Assembly: GCA_019637555.1 (NCBI GenBank)
Contig: JAHBVK010000001.1
Span: forward strand, 124,001 to 188,000
Reading direction: 5' to 3'
Source: Anaerolineae bacterium
Lineage (GTDB): Bacteria; Chloroflexota; Anaerolineae; Aggregatilineales; UBA2796
Length of the DNA: 64,000 nucleotides
Shown here: one piece after another, positions 1-7,372 of the stretch
Position numbering within the stretch: position 1 is the first letter of the stretch
How the letters are laid out: each line of letters opens with the position of its first letter
Program-made: the position numbers and the translations under genes
Notes under the pieces: generated by a model
Database searches by the model: none
Told to the model about the DNA's origin: nothing
The model's input: the letters and a program-made list of their open reading frames with translations, nothing else

Positions 1-1
1 A

Positions 2-1006
2 GAGGCGATCACGTCGAACGATCTATTAATGGCTGATGCGCTTCAGGAATATGCCGAGGCAGAGACTGCTCGACTACGGCACTATCGCGATCTATGTGCC
101 GCAGTTCCTGCTGGTGGTCGGGCTACAAAGGCGTTGACATCAGAATTGAGTCAACGGATACTCCAGACTCAGCAGCGATTGGTGAAGATCATCGGTTTGT
201 TCGGGCATGAGTCGGAAATGGAACTAGTGTCAAGGAGTCTAGCCTCACATGATACCGAGACTCAGGCAGCAGCACTCGAAGCCCTGGATGTGCTGGGCGA
301 CAAGCGACTGGTGAAGACGTTGATGCCACTGCTCGAAGCAACAAGTGAGAAAGGTGGCGACTCCGGGCAACCGCGATTGTCGCCGGTAGCCGCGATTGAC
401 ATACTGCTTTCTGAACACGACTACTGGCTCAACTTGCTAGGCTGCGCTGCCGCCGCCGAACTTAACTTGAGCACGCTGCTACCCAAACTGCGGCATATTC
501 TGAAGGACAATAAACTTGCTACCCGCGAAGCCGCACAACATGCTTTGATCCAACTTGGAGACGAAATGGATACCTTGCCTACGCTCTCGCTGATCGAACG
601 TATCCTGCTGCTGAAGGAAGTCCCCTTGTTCGCGGAACTGCCGCTTGATGATTTAAATCAGGTCGCAACGCGGATGAACGAGAAATGGTTTACTGATCGG
701 ACAGTGATCTGCGAAGAAGGTGAACAGGGACACGAATTATTCATCGTGGTTTCGGGCAATGTACGAGTAACCAAGCGAACGGACAATGGTGAAAGACAGT
801 TAGCGATACGTCAAGCAGGAGATTTTATCGGCGAAATGTCCCTCATCGACTCACAGCCGCGTTCGGCATCGGTCAAGGCGATTGGAGATGTTCGCTTATT
901 AGTAATCGACGGCAATACGTTCATCTCGATTCTGCGTGATCGTCCTGACGTGTCGTTAGCAGTAATACGGGGAATTTCTCGCCGTCTACGCGAATTGGGA
1001 AACTGA
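2..1006 (+). CDS. HEAT-repeat / cyclic-nucleotide-binding protein, C-terminal part (5' truncated)
   Basis: The reading frame has no stop between the window edge and the first ATG at 29, so this is most likely the 3' end of a longer gene and not a complete 325-residue protein. From the ATG, residues ~40-190 are helical and HEAT-like (ALEALDVLGDKRLVKTLMPL is typical). Residues ~195-320 form a cyclic nucleotide-binding beta-roll, with a phosphate-binding cassette IGEMSLIDSQPRSASV that keeps the Glu and Arg expected for cNMP binding. Such tails occur at the end of large MFS-like or nucleotide-transporter-like membrane proteins in this kind of genome, so a membrane part upstream is plausible but unseen. 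It converges with the BTAD regulator gene across a 2-base gap. Confidence 0.8.
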   Translation, partial: EAITSNDLLMADALQEYAEAETARLRHYRDLCAAVPAGGRATKALTSELSQRILQTQQRLVKIIGLFGHESEMELVSRSLASHDTETQAAALEALDVLGDKRLVKTLMPLLEATSEKGGDSGQPRLSPVAAIDILLSEHDYWLNLLGCAAAAELNLSTLLPKLRHILKDNKLATREAAQHALIQLGDEMDTLPTLSLIERILLLKEVPLFAELPLDDLNQVATRMNEKWFTDRTVICEEGEQGHELFIVVSGNVRVTKRTDNGERQLAIRQAGDFIGEMSLIDSQPRSASVKAIGDVRLLVIDGNTFISILRDRPDVSLAVIRGISRRLRELGN

Positions 1007-1008
1007 TA

Positions 1009-4000
1009 TTAGCTATTGCGGGCAGGGGCAAGTGGAGCAGCAAAATGCGATCCTTCTAAGGCGTAGGCAATGATGCTCTCAAGCGGCTGTGTTTTGCCTT
1101 CCATCCACAACGCATTGAATATAGGGGACTCGAATTGGCTTTGCACAACAGCAACGGCGTTTTGATAGCGCACTAGATCGATCTCCAGTGGAGCTACACT
1201 GAGTTGTTCTTGTAGACCTACCGCCGCGCCAAATAATCTTGCCGCGCGGTAAAGATCACCTTTTGTCGCTGCAATTTCCGCGAGCTGTTCAAAACAGACT
1301 TCCATGCCGCTGCGTATACCCGCATCCCGTCGTAAACTCAAGCTTTCTTGCAAAAAGGTGCGTGCTGTCTCAAAATTGCCCTGATGATTGGCTACAATTC
1401 CCAGCGTGTTAAGCGCAAATGCCATGCCACGCTTATCTCCAAACTGGCGAAAGTAAATCAAGCTTTCCTGGCTCAATGCGTGTGCAAGCATCAAATCTCC
1501 CTGACGATATGCTACCAGTCCCAAGCAACTCAACGGTCCGCCAATTGCCCAGAAGTCTGACAGCTCTCGCAGTAGCTTGATGCTCTCCTCACATAAGAGT
1601 GCTGCCTGTGAAAAGTTGCCAATTGAAAGGGATGAAAAGCCAAGTGTATAGAGGACGATTGCGATTCCCCAGTTATTTCGCACCTCGCGGTATATTTCTA
1701 GAGCCTGATTGCAAAGCTCGATTGCCTGATGGTACTGACCGCGTTCAGCCATGACACGCCCTAAAAGATACATTGACCACGCCAAGCTGTCGTTGTCGCC
1801 AGCGTTACGCGCGATAACCATACCTTCTCGCTGAAATAATTCGGCGCGGGCGTAATCAGCCTGAGACTCCGCGATATAGCCTAGAATATTAAGCGTATGA
1901 ACGATGCCCCAACGATCTTTTGCCTCGCGGAACAACGCTAAACTTTCTTCGCCAAGCGTAGATGCTTGTTCGTATTGACCTTGAAAATAAGTGAGCCACG
2001 CCAGTGTACTAAGCGGATAGGCAATGCTATGCTTGTTTGCGATCTGTCGCGCGAGCTGCAAACTCTCTTGTGAAAGTACAGCAGCACGAAATAGGTCACG
2101 GTTACTCTGTGCCAGCCAACCGGCGGCGAAAAGCGCTTTTGTCCGAATTAAAGATGCTGCATCAGGTGCTGCTGCTAGCAGTTTCTCCAGCCATGCCAAA
2201 CCTTCACTAGCGTAGTGTCGAATATGCCAGAAAAACCAAAGTGACCCTGCTAGCCGCAGTCCCAGATCCGCCTTGTGGTTTGTTAGTGACCAATCTAGTG
2301 CTGATCTTAGATTGTCATTTTCGGCTTCAAGTCGCTCTAGCCACAGAATCTGCTGACCACCTCGAAGGAGTAATTCAGCAGTCTCAACCAGATCTACGAA
2401 GTACTGCAAATGCAGGTTGAAGATGCTTTCGGCTTCGCCGGCTTGGTGGAGTTTTTCAAGGGCAAATTGTCTGAGCAACTCATGCACCTCATAGCGTCCC
2501 TGCGCATTGCGATGCAGCATGGATTTGTTCGTGAAGGTCAACAGTAACGGCAGCGCAGCACCACAAATTTCTAGCGCCACATCTGCTTGAAAGCCGCCAC
2601 GAAAGACAGCCAGTGACCGAAAAACATGTTGTTCTTCCGTTGACAGCAAGTTCCAAGACGATTCAAAGACAGCGCGCAAGCTCTGATGACGTTCGGGAAG
2701 ATCGCGGGTCTTGGCGGTTAAGAAAGTAAGGTTGTTGGCGATGCTATCAGCGATTTCGCCGCAGCTTAACATTTGTACCCACGCCGCAGCCAGTTCGATA
2801 CCCAGGGGCATTCCATCAACGAGTTGGCAAATGCGAGCGATTGTCGATATTTGAACATCCGAGACTGCAAAGTCCGCTTGCGCCATCTGTGCTCGTTGCA
2901 CGAAGAGTTGTATTGCGCTTTGGTTCTCTTTATCTACCGACAGCCCCTTCAGGTCGAAAACCCATTCTCCTTGAAGGTTGAGGCGTACCCTCGAAGTAAC
3001 CAGCAGTTTTACGTCTGGTGCACGCGCTACTATCTGAGACAGCAGCGTAGCTCCCGCAACGATGTTTTCCATGTTGTCTAGAATAAGGAGTAATCTTTTG
3101 TCGCTGAGGTAGTTGATTAACTGTGCAGAAAAATCCTCAACATTTACTGTGGAGAAATTGAGCACATCAGCAATGATTACACCAAGCAGTTCGGGAGCAT
3201 CTACTGAAGTTAATGGCACAAAATGGATGCCTTCAAATAGTCCATTGGATCTGCGTGCGGCTTCTAACGCCAATCGAGTTTTCCCGATCCCACCGGCACC
3301 AACCACCGTCAGTAAATGGCATTCGGAATCGGTAATACGCTGAAGGATTTTAGTAAGTTCCGTGTCCCTTCCTATAAATGAGGTAGACGGTAGTGGTAAA
3401 TTATCTGTCCTCTCTGGTGTCGTCCCTGACTGCTGAATAGGTACTAATCCAGATGCACGGATTTCTTCGTACAGTGCCGTTGTCTCTGCCGCAGGTGAAA
3501 TTGCTAGTTCTTCCTCCAGCACACGACAGCAGCGTTCATACTGAGCTAGTGCCGCAGTCCGTTGCCCACTTAGCGCTAACGCACGCATCAATTGTCGATA
3601 TGCACTTTCGTGCCATGGGACAAGCTCAACTTGCCGCCATGCATAGCGCCGCGCGAGATCATAAGAGTGACGTCGCAGGTGAAACTCAGTTACGGCATTG
3701 AGGGCGTCTAGCACGCGAGATTGAAAATAGTCTCTTTGAAAGTCTACCCACTCTCTGAACGCATCGCTCTCGTCGATTACAAGGCGCTCAGCAAATGGTC
3801 CACGGTAAAATTCAATTGCTTCCTGAAGATGCTGGATGCAGATCGTACAGTTCTCGATTTGTGCATGACTGTGCTTTTCACATTTATCGATTAACTTAAT
3901 GAAGTCGGTAGTGTCGAGGCTGAAATTACTGTCCGCATTGAACTGTAATGTATCTCGGGCGACTAATAGGAATGGGGGATCTGCATCTGGATCGCCAATC

Positions 4001-4227
4001 GCTTGACGTAGTGAGTATAAAGCTGCACGCAGGCTATCTCTTCCTGCTTTCTCCGGCTGATCGGGCCACCACATCTCTGCTAGAGTTTCGCGCCGATGTT
4101 CACTGGATTGCTCCATGATCAAGTAAACCAATAATGCCCGCATTTTGTCATAGTAAAAGCCGACAGCTGGCTTTCCGTTAAGGGCAATCTGCAAAGTCCC
4201 CAGCAGCGAAATTGTCAAATGTTGCAT
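1009..4227 (-). CDS. BTAD/SARP-type transcriptional regulator with STAND (NB-ARC-like) ATPase and TPR array
   Basis: 1072 residues. Residues 1-95 form an OmpR/SARP-like winged helix (ISLLGTLQIALNGKPAVGF start). Residues ~100-260 are a bacterial transcriptional activation domain (BTAD) ending in the usual RTAALAQYERCCRVLEEEL helix pair. Residues ~280-560 hold a P-loop ATPase with Walker A GAGGIGKT (~residue 307) and Walker B-like LLLILDNMEN. The C-terminal half (~640-1040) is a long run of TPR-like repeats (LLGRVMAERGQYHQAIELCNQ, LGFSSLSIGNFSQAALLCEE), likely the ligand or partner sensor. By family knowledge it is a signal-gated transcription activator. The target is unknown. The UMF1 transporter is divergently transcribed and separated by 162 bases that contain inverted repeats, so local control is plausible. 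ATG start; no obvious Shine-Dalgarno. Confidence 0.88.
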   Translation of the reverse strand: MQHLTISLLGTLQIALNGKPAVGFYYDKMRALLVYLIMEQSSEHRRETLAEMWWPDQPEKAGRDSLRAALYSLRQAIGDPDADPPFLLVARDTLQFNADSNFSLDTTDFIKLIDKCEKHSHAQIENCTICIQHLQEAIEFYRGPFAERLVIDESDAFREWVDFQRDYFQSRVLDALNAVTEFHLRRHSYDLARRYAWRQVELVPWHESAYRQLMRALALSGQRTAALAQYERCCRVLEEELAISPAAETTALYEEIRASGLVPIQQSGTTPERTDNLPLPSTSFIGRDTELTKILQRITDSECHLLTVVGAGGIGKTRLALEAARRSNGLFEGIHFVPLTSVDAPELLGVIIADVLNFSTVNVEDFSAQLINYLSDKRLLLILDNMENIVAGATLLSQIVARAPDVKLLVTSRVRLNLQGEWVFDLKGLSVDKENQSAIQLFVQRAQMAQADFAVSDVQISTIARICQLVDGMPLGIELAAAWVQMLSCGEIADSIANNLTFLTAKTRDLPERHQSLRAVFESSWNLLSTEEQHVFRSLAVFRGGFQADVALEICGAALPLLLTFTNKSMLHRNAQGRYEVHELLRQFALEKLHQAGEAESIFNLHLQYFVDLVETAELLLRGGQQILWLERLEAENDNLRSALDWSLTNHKADLGLRLAGSLWFFWHIRHYASEGLAWLEKLLAAAPDAASLIRTKALFAAGWLAQSNRDLFRAAVLSQESLQLARQIANKHSIAYPLSTLAWLTYFQGQYEQASTLGEESLALFREAKDRWGIVHTLNILGYIAESQADYARAELFQREGMVIARNAGDNDSLAWSMYLLGRVMAERGQYHQAIELCNQALEIYREVRNNWGIAIVLYTLGFSSLSIGNFSQAALLCEESIKLLRELSDFWAIGGPLSCLGLVAYRQGDLMLAHALSQESLIYFRQFGDKRGMAFALNTLGIVANHQGNFETARTFLQESLSLRRDAGIRSGMEVCFEQLAEIAATKGDLYRAARLFGAAVGLQEQLSVAPLEIDLVRYQNAVAVVQSQFESPIFNALWMEGKTQPLESIIAYALEGSHFAAPLAPARNS

Positions 4228-4304
4228 CGTAATATATTATCCGCTCACCCTAGCTTATTTTGTACCAAATAATAAGCAAATTTGCACACATGTATATAGG
4301 GCAA

Positions 4305-4345
4305 ATAGCAGCGCATTTTGCGTTGATTTCACGATGCGCTGCTAT
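4305..4345. promoter_or_regulatory. 12-bp inverted repeat between divergent genes, candidate operator or hairpin
   Basis: The arms ATAGCAGCGCAT (4305-4316) and ATGCGCTGCTAT (4334-4345) are perfectly complementary across a 17-base spacer. A second palindrome, GCAAATTTGC, lies just upstream at about 4277-4286, and GCAAAT recurs at 4301. The region separates the BTAD regulator (minus) from the UMF1 transporter (plus). There is no T-run after either arm, so a regulatory role or mRNA leader hairpin is more likely than a terminator. Confidence 0.45.
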
Positions 4346-4389
4346 CGTCAGAGCATTCGGCATATACGTGAATTAAATCAGGGGTATTT

Positions 4390-5985
4390 ATGACTACTTC
4401 GAAAACTGCAACTGCTCGTCCGTCAAGCGAGGAGCAACGTTATCACCGTCGCGTCTTTGCATGGGCAATGTATGATTGGGCGGATCATGGGTTTATTACC
4501 ACCACAATTGTCACCTTCTTTCCACCCTATTTTATTGCCATCGCCGCACCTGCGTTCCTCGCTGCTGGCAAGTCTGCCAATGATGCGGCAGCGATGGGGT
4601 TGGCGGCGGATACCGCGTCAAATGTATTTTCGTTAGTGATCGCGCTTGCGCTTTTCATCTCAGCGATCGTATCGCCGATTATCGGTACATATGCTGACCT
4701 AACCGGACGTCGGAAACGCATATTGATCGTGGTAACTGCGTTTGGCAGCATTCTGGCATCTATGATGGCAACACTGACCACTGGATTATGGCTACTTGGT
4801 CTAGCGTTGTATATAGGAACACAAATCGCCGTCAATATAGCGCTAGGCATGAATAGTAGCTTGTTGGCTCACGTCTCCCGTCCTCATGATATGAACCGGG
4901 TCTCCAGTCTGGCATATGCTCTCGGTTATATAGGCGGTGGGTTGCTGCTTGCTGGCAACACCGCCTTGTTTGTTTTCGCCGACAAACTCGGGTTGGACAG
5001 TGGCACGGCAGTTCGGATCGCTTTCTTCACGACTGGGGTGTGGTGGTTACTGTTTAGCCTTCCTTTAGCAATTATTGTGCCTGAACCACCCGCAATGCCA
5101 CTCACTAACATAATATCTGGCAACAGACTGCAAGGTGCGCTCAGTCAACTTAGGCATACACTGAGAGATATCCAACGATATCGCGAATTGTTCAAAATGC
5201 TGATCTCGTTCTGGTTATACAGCGAAGGTATTAGTGCGATTATTCTCCTAGCGACTGCTTATGGAGCAACACTTGGGTTAGACAATACTGCGCTGGTCGG
5301 GACGATCCTGCTTACACAATTCGTTGGACTACCCTACGTCTTGATTTTTGGGCAAATACCTAATCCCAATAGTAAGTGGCGCAGCGCCTACGTGTCGATG
5401 TTGATTTGGACGGCGATCACGTTACCGATCTTGGGCTTCATAGCCAATCAACGCGGCGATATTGATATGATGGGGACATTTGCCCTGCTGTTAGGTAGCC
5501 AGTTGCTAGGTGTGTTGTTTTCTGCAACTTTCGGACGGGAATTATTCACCTCCGTCACGCAGCGAATCGATACTAAAGGGGCAGTATTGCTTGGTTTGGC
5601 GATCTTCATGATCATTCCAATCTGGGGATTCTTCTTAAAGACCGCAGCGGAATTCTTCATGATCGGGTGGCTTGCAGGAACAGTGCAGGGTGGGGTTCAG
5701 GCATTGAGCCGCACTATCTATGCAACCATGTCACCCAAAGCAAAATCAGGTGAGTTCTTCGGTATCTATGGTCTGAGCGAAAAGTTTGCAGGCATCCTAG
5801 CACCTTTGCTGTATGGCGTTGTGGGGTTGATCACACATTCACCACAGGCGAGTATTTTCTCAATAGTGATCTTTTTTGCTGTTGGGTTGCTGGCGTTGCG
5901 CCGTGTGAATGTACAAGAGGGCAGTCGATTAGCTATGGCAGAAGACGAGGCTCTAGCAACTCTGTCGGCAAGTAGTAATGCTTAA
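4390..5985 (+). CDS. MFS transporter, UMF1 / Atg22-like family
   Basis: 531 residues with about 12 hydrophobic segments. The N-terminal motif AMYDWADHGFITTTIVTFFP matches the YDWANSAF-type signature of the UMF1 (Atg22-like) branch of the major facilitator superfamily, and the loop GTYADLTGRRKRIL is the MFS motif-A equivalent after helix 3. The late segment SGEFFGIYGLSEKFAGILAPL is also typical of UMF1 proteins. Substrates are poorly known; eukaryotic Atg22 effluxes amino acids from vacuoles, so export of a small metabolite is a guess. AGGGG sits 7 bases before the ATG. The gene is followed by the flavoprotein gene after 87 bases and may be co-transcribed with it. Confidence 0.85.
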   Translation: MTTSKTATARPSSEEQRYHRRVFAWAMYDWADHGFITTTIVTFFPPYFIAIAAPAFLAAGKSANDAAAMGLAADTASNVFSLVIALALFISAIVSPIIGTYADLTGRRKRILIVVTAFGSILASMMATLTTGLWLLGLALYIGTQIAVNIALGMNSSLLAHVSRPHDMNRVSSLAYALGYIGGGLLLAGNTALFVFADKLGLDSGTAVRIAFFTTGVWWLLFSLPLAIIVPEPPAMPLTNIISGNRLQGALSQLRHTLRDIQRYRELFKMLISFWLYSEGISAIILLATAYGATLGLDNTALVGTILLTQFVGLPYVLIFGQIPNPNSKWRSAYVSMLIWTAITLPILGFIANQRGDIDMMGTFALLLGSQLLGVLFSATFGRELFTSVTQRIDTKGAVLLGLAIFMIIPIWGFFLKTAAEFFMIGWLAGTVQGGVQALSRTIYATMSPKAKSGEFFGIYGLSEKFAGILAPLLYGVVGLITHSPQASIFSIVIFFAVGLLALRRVNVQEGSRLAMAEDEALATLSASSNA

Positions 5986-6072
5986 CAGGCTACATCAGTA
6001 AGGCACCTAGGTTTTATAGCGACCACTAACTCACATTAACGTACTACAACATCATATCGTGGAGTAACGGGC

Positions 6073-7215
6073 ATGACACAAGAATTCGATGTGATTATCG
6101 TCGGTGCAGGTCCGGGCGGCAGTGTAGCAGCGACAGTAGCGGCACAGCATGGGCTAAAAACTCTGCTCTTAAATCGGGAAGCAATGCCACGCGATAAAGC
6201 TTGTGGTGACGCTGTTCCAGAGCCTGCGTTTTTATTGTTGCGAAAGCTAGGAATGACTAATTCATTTAACGATTATTCCTGCGAGATAGATTTCGTAAAG
6301 TTAGTTGGTCCGGGTGGGCAGCAAGTCAAGCTAGAGGTGTTTCCTCAATCCGGCGAGAAAACACGGATCGTGACAAGGCATACTTTCGATAATCTGCTGT
6401 GTCAACACGCGATGCAAAGTGGTGCAGAGTTTCGAATTCTGAATGTCACGGATCCGCTACTTGACGGTAACCGTGTGATCGGGATTAGCGGTAAGGAAGG
6501 TCAAACGAGAGTCAACTTCTACAGCAAAGTCGTGATCGCTGCAGATGGCGCTACATCAGCGATATCTAGAGGGTTAAACATTGGACGTCGTCCTGATAGG
6601 CATGTTTCAATCTCTATGAGGGGATATGTCGAAACTAAGGAAGAACTGGATCCAGTGATCGAGTTGGCATTCCTGCGCAACCTGATCCCCGGCTACGGAT
6701 GGATATTCCCTGTCAACAAGCATTATGCCAATATTGGCGTTGGCTTAACTCTCGAAGCATACAAAGTGAAACAGTTACCACTAACAAACTATCTGGAAGC
6801 GTATCTCAAGACGCCCCACATTCGGAAGACAGTTGGTGAGAATCAAATTGAACGCCTCAAATCGTGGCAACTACCTATATGTACAATGGAGCAAAAACGG
6901 GTCTTTAATGGCGCGATCCTGATTGGAGATGCAGGCGGATTCGTCAATCCATTAACTGGCGCTGGCATCTATCCAGCGATGACAACTGGAAGATATGCTG
7001 CCGAAGTTGCTGCGAAAGCTATCCAGAAGGGCGATCTTTCGGAAAATGCTCTCAAAGAATTTGAAAGCCTGTGGCGTACAGAGTTGGAACGAGGAATGCG
7101 TTACTCGACTTTAGCTCTGCGAACATTGACTCGTTTTCCCTTGTCAGTGGATTTAGCGTTACTACTCGGACGTCTGTTCCCAAGTGTAATGCGAACGCTC
7201 TTATCTAAAGTTTAA
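6073..7215 (+). CDS. Geranylgeranyl reductase family FAD-dependent oxidoreductase
   Basis: 380 residues. The N-terminal Rossmann motif DVIIVGAGPGGSVAATVAAQ binds the FAD ADP moiety. The RDKACGDAV motif at ~40-48 is the (K)xCG(D/G) signature of geranylgeranyl reductases and related digeranylgeranylglycerophospholipid reductases. The second FAD motif ILIGDAGGFVNPLTGAGIYP at ~290-310 is intact. The family saturates isoprenoid chains (chlorophyll side chain, quinone tails, lipids), but substrate cannot be told from sequence. In a respiring bacterium with a Rieske/cytochrome b complex nearby, partial saturation of a menaquinone tail is one possibility. GGAG precedes the ATG by 8 bases. Confidence 0.85.
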   Translation: MTQEFDVIIVGAGPGGSVAATVAAQHGLKTLLLNREAMPRDKACGDAVPEPAFLLLRKLGMTNSFNDYSCEIDFVKLVGPGGQQVKLEVFPQSGEKTRIVTRHTFDNLLCQHAMQSGAEFRILNVTDPLLDGNRVIGISGKEGQTRVNFYSKVVIAADGATSAISRGLNIGRRPDRHVSISMRGYVETKEELDPVIELAFLRNLIPGYGWIFPVNKHYANIGVGLTLEAYKVKQLPLTNYLEAYLKTPHIRKTVGENQIERLKSWQLPICTMEQKRVFNGAILIGDAGGFVNPLTGAGIYPAMTTGRYAAEVAAKAIQKGDLSENALKEFESLWRTELERGMRYSTLALRTLTRFPLSVDLALLLGRLFPSVMRTLLSKV

Positions 7216-7249
7216 GACCAGACGCGGTGAGCAGTGAACAACCCAAGCT

Positions 7250-7275
7250 GCGCTTTGATGAAATTGCGCAGCATT
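7250..7275. terminator. Short hairpin between convergent genes
   Basis: GCTGCGC and GCGCAGC pair perfectly across a 12-base loop in the 157-base gap between the convergent flavoprotein and regulator genes. No T-run follows on either strand, so termination is possible but not shown. Confidence 0.3.
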
Positions 7276-7372
7276 TGTTCGGCGATCAGCTAGTCATCAG
7301 GTGGCAATGTGCTCATTGCTTCAGATAAGACTAATTATCGGAATAAAGTCAGCCAGCTACGCTGAAATGGGG

